This document shows, piece after piece, positions 51,515-60,395 of a DNA stretch of 64,000 nucleotides. Origin of the DNA: Arenibaculum pallidiluteum (GTDB lineage: Bacteria > Pseudomonadota > Alphaproteobacteria > Azospirillales > Azospirillaceae); NCBI RefSeq assembly GCF_017355985.1, contig NZ_JAFIQU010000026.1:1-64000 (forward strand), written 5' to 3'. The notes below the pieces were generated by a model that saw nothing but the letters and a program-made list of their open reading frames with translations, was not told where the DNA came from and did no database searches. A program made the translations under genes and the position numbers. Numbering within the stretch: the first letter of the stretch is position 1; the number at the start of each line of letters is the position of its first letter.

Positions 51515-53061
51515 CGGCTGCCTCCAGCGGTCCTGAGCCGGCGCGTGCCGTCGGCGCGGCGGGCGAACCAGGCCGCGACGGCCTCCCGGGCTGCCGCGTC
51601 CAGATGCAGGCCGAGCTTGCTGCGCCGCCACAGGAAGTCTTCGGCCGTGCGCACGAACTCGTGGCGGATGCCGTATTCCAGCTCGGCCGCGTAGAGATCG
51701 CCGCCCATATGCTCTCCGAGATCAGCGAGATCGGCGGCTTCGCCGAGCAGCAGCGGCGCGCGCGTGCCGTAGGCGCGGGCCAGCCGCCGCGCCATGGCGG
51801 GCGGAAGCCAGGGGTGCCGGCGCTGGAGCCCGGCCAGGAAGCCCTCGAAATCGGCGTTCGGGATGTCGCCGCCCGGCAGCGGCGTGCCGCCGGTCCAGGG
51901 GCGCCCGTCTCGGCCCAGCGCCTTCTGGACCATGTCCACCGCCTGCTCGGCCAGTCGGCGATATGTCGTGATCTTGCCGCCGAACACCGATAGGAGCGGC
52001 GGCGCGGCGCCGTCCGCGGTGTCGAGCTCCAGCACGTAGTCCCGCGTGACCGCCGAGGCATCCTCGGTTCGGTCATCGTAAAGCGGGCGCACGCCGCTGT
52101 AGCTCCAGGCGACGTCGGCGGGGGTGAGCTGCCGCTCGAAGTAGCGGTCGACCAGACGGCAGAGATAGGCCGTCTCGTCCTCGCTGATGGCGACCTTCGC
52201 GGGATCCCCGCGGTAGTCGACGTCGGTGGTGCCGATCAGCGTGAAGCGGTGCTCGTAGGGGATCGCGAAGACGATGCGGCGGTCCTCGTTCTGCAGGATG
52301 TAAGCGTGATCGCCCTCGTAGAGCCGGGGCACGACGATGTGGCTGCCCTTGACCAGCCGCACCCCGTAGCGCGCGGCGAGGCCCAGCCCCGCGCTCAGCA
52401 CGTCGCCGACCCAGGGACCGGCGGCGTTCACCACGGCGCGCGCCGCGACCTCGCGGACCTCGCCGGTCCCCTCCGCCTGCAGCCGGGCGCGCCAGGCCGC
52501 GCCCTCGCGCCGCGCCTCGGCGCAGCGCGTGCGCGTCAGCACCTCGGCCCCGCGCAGCCCGGCGTCCGTGGCGTTCAGCAGCACCAGGCGGCTGTCCTCG
52601 ACCCAGCAGTCGGAATACTCGAAGCCGCGGGTGTAGACGGGCTTCAGCGGCCGCCCGGCGGGGTGGCGCCGCAGGTCGATCCCGCGCGATGGCGGCAGCA
52701 GCCTGCGCCCGCCGAGATGGTCGTAGAGGAACAGGCCCAGGCGCAGCATCCAGGCCGGCCGCATGCTGCGGTCGTGGGGCAGCACGAAGCGCAGCGGCCA
52801 GATGATGTGCGGCGCCGCGCGCAGCAGCACCTCGCGCTCGATCAGCGCCTCGCGGACCAGCCGGAACTCGTAATGCTCGAGGTAGCGCAGCCCGCCATGG
52901 ATCAGCTTGGAGCTCGCCGAGGAGGTGGCGCTGCCGAGATCGTCCTTCTCGCAGAGCAGGACCGAGAGCCCGCGCCCCGCGGCGTCACGCGCGATCCCCG
53001 CTCCGTTCACGCCGCCGCCGATCACGAGAAGGTCGAAGGGATTGGGTCCGGAACCGGCCAT
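51511..53061 (-). CDS. glpD: Glycerol-3-phosphate dehydrogenase (FAD-dependent)
   Basis: A 516-residue membrane-associated flavoenzyme that oxidises glycerol-3-phosphate to dihydroxyacetone phosphate and feeds the quinone pool. The FAD loop DLLVIGGGVNGAGIARDAAGRG is at the N-terminus; SSKLIHGGLRYLEHYEFRLVREALIER, SYSGVRPLYDD and GGKITTYRRLAEQAVD are family blocks. I choose ATG 53061 because GAAGG lies 5 bases upstream; GTG 53067 would overlap that site. It is the first gene of the glpD-STPQUV operon, 4 bp overlapping glpS. Glycerol kinase is not in the window. Confidence 0.95.
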
Positions 53062-53075
53062 CGACACCTTCCCGT

Positions 53076-53149
53076 GTTCACATCGGGCGCGTTTTCATAT
53101 CGGCCCAGTGTTCGCATGCGCGGCCCAGCGCGCATTCACATGTTCGTAT
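53076..53149. promoter_or_regulatory. Array of GTTCNNAT-like boxes upstream of glpD (candidate GlpR sites)
   Basis: Five related 8-mers start at 53076 (GTTCACAT), 53093 (TTTCATAT), 53110 (GTTCGCAT), 53134 (ATTCACAT) and 53142 (GTTCGTAT). The first three are spaced exactly 17 bp. This TTCA/TTCG-containing array resembles operators of DeoR-type GlpR repressors, which use repeated TTCG-type half-sites. No glpR gene is adjacent, so the regulator would act from elsewhere. Confidence 0.6.
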
Positions 53150-53253
53150 AAGAAACTGCTGCCCGACGTACAATTGCGCAAAAGAACAAGCATGGCCTTG
53201 GGGTGCACCTCTCCGGGGCTGTTGACGCGGCAAGGAGGCGGGTGAGGGGCTGT

Positions 53254-53313
53254 GGCCGACGCTGCGGCCGACGCTGCGGCCGACGCTGCGGCCGACGCTG
53301 CGGCGGACGCTGC
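53254..53313. repeat. 12-bp tandem repeat, five units
   Basis: The unit GGCCGACGCTGC is repeated at 53254, 53266, 53278 and 53290 without change, and at 53302 as GGCGGACGCTGC with one mismatch. It is in the leader region of gnd, 140 bp before the start codon. Unit length is a multiple of three, but no gene reads it; variable copy number between strains would be expected. Confidence 0.85.
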
Positions 53314-53453
53314 GAGGGGCGCTGGGGCGAAGCCCCCGCAACGGGACCTGGGGCGGCTTCGCCGCGCGGTCGTCTATACCCTTGCCGCCCGCCGGTGCGG
53401 GCGCCATCCTGGCGCGCCTCTGGCGATGGGGCCCGGAGGACGGAGGAGTTGCG

Positions 53454-54878
53454 ATGGCGATGGGCGGGAAGGCGGATCTCGGGCTGGTCGGCCTCGGCGT
53501 GATGGGGCGGAGCCTGGCGGCCAACCTGGCGGACCATGGATATCGCGTGGCCGGGCTGGACCTGGACCCGGGCCGCCGCGCCGCCTTCGCGGCCGATGCC
53601 GCCTCCGCCGTCCCATGCGCCGGGCCGGCCGAGCTGGTGGCGGCGCTGGCAGGCCCGCGCGCTGTGCTGCTGATGGTGCCCGCGGGCGCGCCGGTGGACG
53701 CGGTGATCGCCGATCTCGCGCCGCATCTGGCGCCCGGCGACCTGCTGGTGGACGGCGGCAACTCCCACTTCGCCGATACCGGCCGGCGCGCGGCTGCGGC
53801 GGCCGATCGCGGGCTGCTCTATGTCGGCCTGGGCGTCTCGGGCGGGGAGGAGGGCGCGCGCCGCGGCCCCTCGCTGATGGCCGGCGGGACCGAGGCGGCG
53901 GTGGCGCGGGTCGCGCCCATGCTCTCGGCCATCGCGGCCCGGGCCGAGGGCGAGCCCTGCTTCGCGCGGGTCGGGCCCGGCGGCGCCGGCCACTTCGTGA
54001 AGACCATCCACAACGGCATCGAGTATGCCGACATGCAGCTGATCGCCGAGGCGTATTTCGTCCTGCGGCATCTCGGCGGCTTCTCCCATGCGCGCCTGGC
54101 CGAGACCTTCGCGCTGTGGAACCAGGGCGAGCTCGGCTCCTACCTGCTGGAGATCACGGCCGACATCCTGCGCAAGACGGATCCCGAGACCGGGGCTCCG
54201 ATGCTCGACGTGATCCTGGATGCGGCCGGGCAGAAGGGTACCGGCCACTGGGCCGCCACCACGGCGCTGGAGCTCGGCATGCCGGCCCCGACCATCGCCG
54301 AGGCCGTCCATGCGCGCTGCCTGTCGGCCCTGAAGGCAGAGCGGGTCCGAGCCTCCCGGGGGCTGGCCGCGGCGCGCCCGCCGGTGCCCCCGCCGGCGGA
54401 GACCCCGGACCAACTCGCGAAGGCCGTGCACGATGCGCTGCTGTGCGGACGCATCGCGACCTACGCCCAGGGCTTCGCGGTGATGCGGGCCGCCGCCGAG
54501 GCCTTCGGCTGGGACATGGACCTGGCCGCCGTCGCCAGGGTGTGGCGGGCCGGCTGCATCATCCGCGCGAAGCTGATCGACCGCATCCTCGACGCGCTGC
54601 GCGGCGACCCCACCCTGCCGAACCTGATGCTGGATCCCGGGATCGGCCTGCTGGTCGCGCGCGCCGAGCCGGGCTGGCGGCGCGCCCTGGTGCTGGCCGC
54701 CGAGGCCGGCCTGCCGGTGCCCTGCACGGCCTCGGCCCTGTCCTATTGGGATGGCTACCGAAGCGAGAAGCTCTGGGCCAACGTGATCCAGGCGCAGCGG
54801 GACTATTTCGGCGCCCATGGCTACCGCCGTCTCGACCGCCCGGACGCGGTCGTGCACACCGACTGGACGCGCCCGTGA
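53454..54878 (+). CDS. gnd: 6-Phosphogluconate dehydrogenase (decarboxylating)
   Basis: A 474-residue enzyme that oxidises and decarboxylates 6-phosphogluconate to ribulose-5-phosphate. The Rossmann loop LGLVGLGVMGRSLAANLADHG is N-terminal; LLVDGGNSHFADT, GVSGGEEGARRGPSLMAGG and the catalytic KTIHNGIEYADMQLIAEAY (Lys and His) follow, and the C-terminus ends VVHTDWTRP, as in full-length dimeric family members. GGAGGAG stands before the ATG at 53454. It overlaps gntK by GTGA, so the two are coupled for gluconate use. Confidence 0.95.
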   Translation: MAMGGKADLGLVGLGVMGRSLAANLADHGYRVAGLDLDPGRRAAFAADAASAVPCAGPAELVAALAGPRAVLLMVPAGAPVDAVIADLAPHLAPGDLLVDGGNSHFADTGRRAAAAADRGLLYVGLGVSGGEEGARRGPSLMAGGTEAAVARVAPMLSAIAARAEGEPCFARVGPGGAGHFVKTIHNGIEYADMQLIAEAYFVLRHLGGFSHARLAETFALWNQGELGSYLLEITADILRKTDPETGAPMLDVILDAAGQKGTGHWAATTALELGMPAPTIAEAVHARCLSALKAERVRASRGLAAARPPVPPPAETPDQLAKAVHDALLCGRIATYAQGFAVMRAAAEAFGWDMDLAAVARVWRAGCIIRAKLIDRILDALRGDPTLPNLMLDPGIGLLVARAEPGWRRALVLAAEAGLPVPCTASALSYWDGYRSEKLWANVIQAQRDYFGAHGYRRLDRPDAVVHTDWTRP

Positions 54879-55366
54879 TCGTGCTGGTGATGGGCGTCAG
54901 CGGCGCCGGGAAGAGCACCGTGGGCCGCGCCCTGGCCGCGACGCTGGGCGCCGTCTTCCTGGAGGCCGACGACTTCCACCCGCCCGCCAACGTCGCGAAG
55001 ATGGCCCGCGGGACCCCGCTCGAGGATGCCGACCGCTGGCCTTGGCTGGACGCGCTGGCCGCTGCCATGGGGGCCGAGGCCGATGCCGGCCGCGACGTGG
55101 TCGTCGCCTGCTCGGCGCTGAAGAAGACCTATCGCGAGCGGCTGCTGGCCGGCCGCGAGGACGTGGCGCGCGTCGTCCATCTCCGCGGCGACGAGGCGCT
55201 GATCGCGGCGCGGCTGCGGGAACGGCCCGGCCATTTCATGCCGCCCGCCCTGCTGCCGACCCAGATCGCCACGCTGGAGGCGCCGGACGACGCCCTGACG
55301 GTCGAGGTCACGGCGCCGCCCGACGTGCTGGTCGCCGGCATCGCGCAAGCCCTGCGCGGGTCCTGA
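54875..55366 (+). CDS. gntK: Gluconokinase
   Basis: A 163-residue kinase that phosphorylates gluconate to 6-phosphogluconate, the substrate of the preceding gene product. The P-loop GVSGAGKST is at residues 7-15, and the gluconate-binding block LEADDFHPPANVAKMARGTPLEDADRWPWL and the later VVVACSALKKTYRERL are hallmarks of the GntK/IdnK family. The GTG at 54875 overlaps the gnd stop by 4 bp. Confidence 0.95.
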   Translation: MIVLVMGVSGAGKSTVGRALAATLGAVFLEADDFHPPANVAKMARGTPLEDADRWPWLDALAAAMGAEADAGRDVVVACSALKKTYRERLLAGREDVARVVHLRGDEALIAARLRERPGHFMPPALLPTQIATLEAPDDALTVEVTAPPDVLVAGIAQALRGS

Positions 55367-55380
55367 GGCCCGCGCAGGGT

Positions 55381-55410
55381 CGCGGCCGGACGTCCTCGCC
55401 CGTGGCCGCG
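55381..55410. terminator. Weak stem-loop between convergent gntK and Deg protease genes
   Basis: CGCGGCC (55381-55387) pairs with GGCCGCG (55404-55410) with a 16-base loop. It is in the right place for a bidirectional terminator, but the loop is long and no T run follows. Confidence 0.3.
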
Positions 55411-55418
55411 CCCGCAGC

Positions 55419-56987
55419 TCAGCCGCGGTTCGGGCCGGCGCCCGACCCGTCGCCCGACCCGTTGCCCTCTGGCCTGAGCGGCAGGGGGACGAAGTTCTGG
55501 GCGTCCTCGCGCTGGCGCAGGATCAGCACGGCCTCGCGGTTCTGCTCGCGCGCCTGCCGGACCGCCTCGGCCACCTGGCTAGGCTCCGAGACCTTCTGCC
55601 GGCCGACCCGGGTGATCACGTCGCCCGGGCGGAAGCCCTGGCGGTCGGCCGGGCTGCCCTCGCGCACGTCGGCGACCAGGACGCCCTCGTCGGCGCTCTC
55701 CAGGCCGAAGCGCTGGCGCAGCTCCGGCGTGATCTCGGCAAGCGCCAGGCCGAGCGCTCCCTCCACCGCCGTCGAGGGCGGCTGGGTCTCGGCCCGGGCC
55801 AGGCGGGCCGCAGCCTCCTCGAGCCGAGCGATGGTCGGGTTCAGCGTCACCCGCTGGCTGTCGCGCCAGACCACCATCTCCACCCGCTTGCCGACGGGGG
55901 TCCTGGCGACCGCGCGGGTCAGGTCCCGCAGCTCGCCGACCGCCGATCCCTCGTAGCTCAGGATCACGTCGCCGACCTCGACGCCCGCCTGGCCTGCTGG
56001 GCTGCTCTCGGTCAGGCCGCTGACCAGGGCGCCCTCGGGCTTCTCGAGGCCGAGGGCCTGGGCGATCTCGGGCGAGACCGGCTGGATCTGCACGCCGAGC
56101 CAGCCGCGCTCGACGCCGCCGGACTGGCGGAGCTGGGCGACGATGTCCCGCGCGATGGCGGACGGCACCGCGAAGCCGATGCCGACGGAGCCGCCGCTCG
56201 GCGAGAAGATCGCGGTGTTCACGCCGACCACCTCGCCGTTCATGTTGAAGAGCGGGCCGCCGGAATTGCCCTGGTTGATCGCCGCGTCGGTCTGCAGGAA
56301 GTCGTCATAGGGGCCGGCGTTGATATCGCGGGCACGCGCCGAGACGATGCCGGCCGTGACCGTGCCGCCGAGTCCGAACGGGTTGCCGATGGCGAGCACC
56401 CAGTCGCCGACCAGGGTCTTCTCGGAATCGCCCCAGGCGACGGCGGGAAGCGGCTGCGGCGGCTCGACCTTGACCAGCGCAAGGTCGGTGCGCGCGTCGC
56501 GGCCGACCAGCTTGGCCGGCAGCTCCGTCTTGTCCTGCAGGATCACCGTGATCTCGTCGGCATTCTCGACCACGTGGTTGTTGGTGACGATGTAGCCCGT
56601 GGAATCGATCACGAAGCCGGAGCCCAGCGCGCGCTGCGGGCCCGGCGGCAGCTCGGGCAGGCCGAATCGGTCGCGCAGCTCGGGCGGGATCTGGGGCAGG
56701 CCGGGGATCGGCGGCAGGCCAGGAATAGGCCCGCGCCCGCGGGGACCCGGCCCCGGGCCCGGCCCTGGGCCCGGAATGACGCCGGGCCCCGTCGGCGGGG
56801 TGTCGTTCAGCGTCGTCGCGATGCTCACGACCGCGGGCAGCTTTTCCTGGACCAGGGGGTTGAAGCTGTCCGGGGCCTGCCGCATGGGGCTGCCGGCTCC
56901 CGTCTGCTGGGCGGCTGCCGGAAGCGGGCCTGCCGCCGCCAGGGCGACCGCGCCTGCAAGGGCGCTCGCGAGGACGCGCGCGTTCAT
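55419..56987 (-). CDS. degP: DegP/HtrA-type periplasmic serine protease
   Basis: A 522-residue protease/chaperone. A signal peptide covers about 1-27 (LAAAGPLPAAAQ). The trypsin-like domain carries His138 (TNNHVVEN), Asp168 (RTDLALVK) and Ser242 (GNSGGPLFN). Two PDZ domains follow (about 300-395, GLTESSPAGQAGVEVGDVI; about 415-500, VREGSPADRQGFRPGDVI). Between the signal peptide and the protease domain there is a Pro/Gly-rich insert at about 63-100 with GPGPGPGPGPRGRGP repeats, which takes the place of the LA-loop of DegP. GAGGAGG stands before the ATG. It degrades or refolds misfolded envelope proteins. Confidence 0.93.
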   Translation of the reverse strand: MNARVLASALAGAVALAAAGPLPAAAQQTGAGSPMRQAPDSFNPLVQEKLPAVVSIATTLNDTPPTGPGVIPGPGPGPGPGPRGRGPIPGLPPIPGLPQIPPELRDRFGLPELPPGPQRALGSGFVIDSTGYIVTNNHVVENADEITVILQDKTELPAKLVGRDARTDLALVKVEPPQPLPAVAWGDSEKTLVGDWVLAIGNPFGLGGTVTAGIVSARARDINAGPYDDFLQTDAAINQGNSGGPLFNMNGEVVGVNTAIFSPSGGSVGIGFAVPSAIARDIVAQLRQSGGVERGWLGVQIQPVSPEIAQALGLEKPEGALVSGLTESSPAGQAGVEVGDVILSYEGSAVGELRDLTRAVARTPVGKRVEMVVWRDSQRVTLNPTIARLEEAAARLARAETQPPSTAVEGALGLALAEITPELRQRFGLESADEGVLVADVREGSPADRQGFRPGDVITRVGRQKVSEPSQVAEAVRQAREQNREAVLILRQREDAQNFVPLPLRPEGNGSGDGSGAGPNRG

Positions 56988-57082
56988 GGGTTCCTCCTCT
57001 GTGCTGTCGCCGCTGCAACCCGTCGCGCCTGCGGAGGTTCCGCCGTGGCCGGACCCGGAGGAGGGGGCGGGACGCCCGCCGC

Positions 57083-57706
57083 TCAGCCGACGCTGCGCGC
57101 GCCGAAGGGCAGCACGTAGCGGCCCGAGCCGGGCTCGAAGCCGAAGCGCCGCCCGTAGAAGGGCAGCAAGGCGGCCTCGGCGCCGGGATCGTCGGGCCGC
57201 ACGACCACCGTGCGCACGGCGCCGTCGGGATCGAAGGCCACGTCCTCGACCGTGCCGTAGGACTGCCCGTCGACGAAGGTGACGAGGTCGCCCAGCAGCG
57301 CCGCGACGCTCCACCCGCCGGAGGTGGATGCGGCGGGCGCTGTGGCCGGGGGTACCCCGGCGGGGCCGGCGACGCGCAGCACCGCGCCTTCGGCCTGCAC
57401 GGCCGCCCAGGGCATGGCGGCCTGCCCGGCCGGACCCTCGACCATCACGGCGGCCAGCCGCTCGTCCGGGCCTACCATCAGATCGATCACCTGTCCCACC
57501 GGGCCCGCCGGTCCCATGACGGCCATGCCCATCAGTGTCCGGGCGCGCAGCGTTCCCGCGGGGTCGGGCTGCTTCCAGTCGGGCAGGACGAAGCTGCGGT
57601 CGCCGGCGCCGAGCCGGTCCGGAAGGGTGTCGCCGCAGGCGGGTAGAAGACAGAGGCCCAAGGCCTGCGCTGCAAGGATGGCGGTTCGCATGCGGGCAAA
57701 TGGCAT
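57083..57706 (-). CDS. PRC-barrel lipoprotein
   Basis: A protein of about 207 residues with a signal sequence and lipobox (LGLCLLPACGD, Cys at about residue 24), then two PRC-barrel-like beta domains (about 50-105, GTLMGMAVMGPAGPVGQVIDLMVGPDERLAAVMVEG; about 135-200, LVTFVDGQSYGTVEDVAFDPDGAVRTVVV). PRC barrels bind small ligands or other proteins. It is probably anchored in the outer or inner membrane. The start at 57706 is favoured by the position of the signal helix; no strong ribosome site is visible. It lies 95 bp upstream of the Deg protease gene on the same strand, which suggests a common envelope role (inference). Confidence 0.7.
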   Translation of the reverse strand: MPFARMRTAILAAQALGLCLLPACGDTLPDRLGAGDRSFVLPDWKQPDPAGTLRARTLMGMAVMGPAGPVGQVIDLMVGPDERLAAVMVEGPAGQAAMPWAAVQAEGAVLRVAGPAGVPPATAPAASTSGGWSVAALLGDLVTFVDGQSYGTVEDVAFDPDGAVRTVVVRPDDPGAEAALLPFYGRRFGFEPGSGRYVLPFGARSVG

Positions 57707-58007
57707 CGGCAGGCTCGTGCAGGAGGCGCTCGACAATCCAACAATCTGGACGATCCAACAATAAGGTATGGCAGGACTCTCGAAACCTCCCGGTAACGCA
57801 CGGACGGGCATCATGGCGCAGCGCAGGGGGCGGGACGGGGGTTACGGGTTGCCGGGGACGAGCCGGGCGGGAGCGGGCCAGGAACGGGCGGTGCGGCCGG
57901 CAGGGCCGGTCGAGGCGGCAGGGCCGGCGGGGCCGGCTGGGGCGGCAGGTCCGTCAGAGACGGCCGGGGCGGCGGGCCGGGTGCCCGACTCCGCCAAAGG
58001 ATCGTCC
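57707..58007. other. 301-bp region between PRC-barrel gene and sensor kinase
   Basis: It contains G/C-rich imperfect repeats (GGCAGGGCCGG at 57899 and 57917, with close variants nearby). An open frame in phase with the kinase runs back to 57768, coding a low-complexity AGPAGP-rich extension. I regard it as probably untranslated because a better ribosome site precedes 58008. Confidence 0.5.
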
Positions 58008-60206
58008 ATGCCCTCTGCCGGCCTGCCCGATGCCTGGGACGCGCTGCCCGAGGCCGCGCTGGCCTGGGATGGGGCAGGTCGCATCCTGAGGGCCAACGCC
58101 GCGGCGCAGCGCCTGTTCGGCGCCCCGATGCTGGGCGATTCGCTGGATCTCTGGCTGCCGGGACTGATCCGCGGGGATGGCGCCGCCGCCGGGCCGGGCC
58201 TGGCCGAGGCCGAGGCACGCCAGGCCGACGGCGGGCGCTTCCCGGCCGAGATCGCGCTGGGCGTGGCCCAGGACGGCGTCGTCTTCGCGCTGGTGCGCGA
58301 CATGACCGAGCGCCGACGCCTGGAGGCCGCGCGCGCCCAGCTCGGCGACCAGCGGTTCCGGGATTTCGCCGAGACCGCCTCCGACTGGCTCTGGGAGACC
58401 GGCCCCGACCACCGCTTCACCTATCTTTCGGACGCGCTGCTGGCCTCGGAATGCCTGGGACATTCCCGGATCGAGCTGACCCGGCGCGAGCCCGGGGACG
58501 AGCCCGCCTGGGACGATCACCACGCCGACCTGGCGGCGCACCGGCCGTTCCGCGACTTCCAGCACGTGATGATGCTGCGGGCGACCGGGCTGCGCTATGT
58601 CAGCGTGAACGGCCGCCCGGTCTTCGATCCCGACGGGAGCTTCCGCGGCTATCGCGGCTCCGCGACCGACATCACCGAGGCAGTGCTCTGGCGCCGCATG
58701 CGCGCCGAGACCGAGATCCGGCTCAAGGCGATCCTGGAGGCGGCGCTCGACGGCATCGTGACGGTCGGCGTCAACGGCGGGATCGAGAGTTTCAACCCCG
58801 CGGCGGAGCGGATCTTCGGCTACCGCCCGGGCGAGGTGATCGGCCGGAACCTGCGCATGCTGATCCCCGGCGCCTGGTCCGACCAGGCGGGGCCCGCGGC
58901 GCTGGTGGGCTCGGGCCGGCTGCTGACGGGCCGGCGCGAGGACGGCACCGCCTTCCCGCTGGAGCTGTCGGTCTCGGAGGCGGATCTGGCCGGCGAGGGA
59001 CGCTTCTACGTCGCGATCCTGCGCGACGTCACCGAGCGCCGACGGGTCGAGCAGGAGCTCGAGACCTACCGCGAGCACCTGGAGAACCTGGTCGAGCAGC
59101 GCACGGCCGCCCTGGGCGAGAGCGAGGCGCGGCTGCGCTCGATCCTGTCCAGCTCGGTGGTGCCCATGGTGGTGGCGGCCGAGGCCGACGGGTCCCTGCG
59201 CTTTGCCAACGAGGCGGCGTCCCGCCTCCTGGGCTTCGCGGGCGAGCTGGCCGGGGGCACGGACGCGGCGCTCTACGGGCGCCCCGAGGACCGGGCCCTG
59301 GTAACGACCGAGCTGGCCCGTCGCGGCCGGGTGCTCGACCTGGAGCTGCGCCTGCGCAAGCGCGACGGCGGGGGCTTCTGGGCGTCGCTGTCGGCGATCC
59401 CCATGCGCTTCGACGGCGATCCCTGCGTCCTGCTGACCTGCATCGACATCAGCCGCCGCAAGGAATCCGAGCTGGCCATGGTCGAGGCGCTGCAGAAGGA
59501 GAAGTCGCTGAACGAGCAGCAGCAGCGCTTCTTCTCGATGGCCTCGCACGAGTTCAGGACGCCGCTGGCGATCATCGACACGGTGACCCAGATGCTGTCC
59601 CGATTCGACGATGCGCTGTCGACCGAGGAGCGTCGTCAGGAATACGACACGATTCGCGCCGCCGTCGCCCGCATGACGAACCTGATGGAGAGCGTGCTCT
59701 CGGCCTCCCGCGCCGAAGCGGGGACGCTGCGCCTGAACCTGACCGAGGTCGACCTCCCGACTCTCCTGCGCGAGGCCGTCAAGCGCCAGCAGCTGATCGC
59801 GCCCGATCACCGAATCGACCTCGACGTGACGGCCCTGCCCGCGACGCTGCGCGGCGATGCGCGCCTGCTGGAGCAGGTGCTCGCAAACCTGCTGTCCAAC
59901 GCCGTGAAATACTCCCCCGAGAGGCGCCCCATAAAGGTCACAGGCACGGCGCGCCGGGGCGAGGCCGTGATCGCGGTGCAGGACCGCGGCATCGGCATCC
60001 CCAAGGCCGAGATGGGCGGGCTCTTCCGCAAGTATTTCCGCGCCTCGACGGGTGCTACGATCGCGGGAACCGGGATCGGCCTGCACCTCGTGCAGCTGGT
60101 CGTCGGGCTTCACCAGGGTCGCGTCGCGGTAGAAAGCGTCGAGGGCGAAGGCAGTACCTTCACGGTCGCGCTGCCGCTGGAAGGCCCATCGGGCGAGGTG
60201 CCATAG
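58008..60206 (+). CDS. PAS-domain sensor histidine kinase (four PAS)
   Basis: A soluble kinase of about 732 residues with no membrane helix. Four PAS domains lie at about 10-110, 115-240 (ETASDWLWETGPDHRFTYLSD), 245-370 (LDGIVTVGVNGGIESFNPAAERIFGY) and 400-520, followed by HisKA (FFSMASHEFRTPLAIIDTV) and HATPase (NLLSNAVKYSPERR, QDRGIGIPKAEMGGLFRKYFR, GTGIGLHLV). There is no receiver domain, so a separate response regulator is needed and none is adjacent. I take the ATG at 58008, preceded by AAAGGA 7 bases away; ATGs at 57813 and 57768 would add a low-complexity tail. Confidence 0.87.
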   Translation: MPSAGLPDAWDALPEAALAWDGAGRILRANAAAQRLFGAPMLGDSLDLWLPGLIRGDGAAAGPGLAEAEARQADGGRFPAEIALGVAQDGVVFALVRDMTERRRLEAARAQLGDQRFRDFAETASDWLWETGPDHRFTYLSDALLASECLGHSRIELTRREPGDEPAWDDHHADLAAHRPFRDFQHVMMLRATGLRYVSVNGRPVFDPDGSFRGYRGSATDITEAVLWRRMRAETEIRLKAILEAALDGIVTVGVNGGIESFNPAAERIFGYRPGEVIGRNLRMLIPGAWSDQAGPAALVGSGRLLTGRREDGTAFPLELSVSEADLAGEGRFYVAILRDVTERRRVEQELETYREHLENLVEQRTAALGESEARLRSILSSSVVPMVVAAEADGSLRFANEAASRLLGFAGELAGGTDAALYGRPEDRALVTTELARRGRVLDLELRLRKRDGGGFWASLSAIPMRFDGDPCVLLTCIDISRRKESELAMVEALQKEKSLNEQQQRFFSMASHEFRTPLAIIDTVTQMLSRFDDALSTEERRQEYDTIRAAVARMTNLMESVLSASRAEAGTLRLNLTEVDLPTLLREAVKRQQLIAPDHRIDLDVTALPATLRGDARLLEQVLANLLSNAVKYSPERRPIKVTGTARRGEAVIAVQDRGIGIPKAEMGGLFRKYFRASTGATIAGTGIGLHLVQLVVGLHQGRVAVESVEGEGSTFTVALPLEGPSGEVP

Positions 60207-60395
60207 CCCTTCGTCCAGCTCGGTCCGACCCGGCCGAACGGGGTCTACCATCAGTACGGCTATCCCGTCCTTCCGAAACAGAATCGAATGCGGCCTGTTC
60301 CTGGATGTCCAGGTCGGGGTTATCCTGGTCATGTCCGAAGCCACAGATTTTACAAAGGAAAATACTCCTTTCCGGAATGTCGAAGGGCGATTTGG

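Larger units (their letters stand above)
53068..53453. other. 386-bp region with glp operator array and 12-bp tandem repeats
   Basis: It lies between divergent glpD and gnd. The left part holds five GTTCNNAT-like boxes, the middle has five 12-bp repeats, and the right part is plain GC-rich sequence leading to gnd. No gene is recognised. Confidence 0.6.

Noticed and set aside
53254-53313. Possible CRISPR-like array
   Set aside because: The repeats are 12 bp and directly adjacent, with no spacers; no cas genes are in the window.
53252-55366. An open frame starting in the 12-bp repeats and coding an ADAA-repeat protein that runs into gntK
   Set aside because: The middle part is the wrong frame of gnd; gntK has its own GTG start overlapping gnd and the repeat part lacks a ribosome site.
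57768-58007. N-terminal extension of the four-PAS kinase
   Set aside because: The extension is low-complexity AGP-rich sequence from a repetitive stretch, and AAAGGA before 58008 gives a better start; it cannot be excluded fully.
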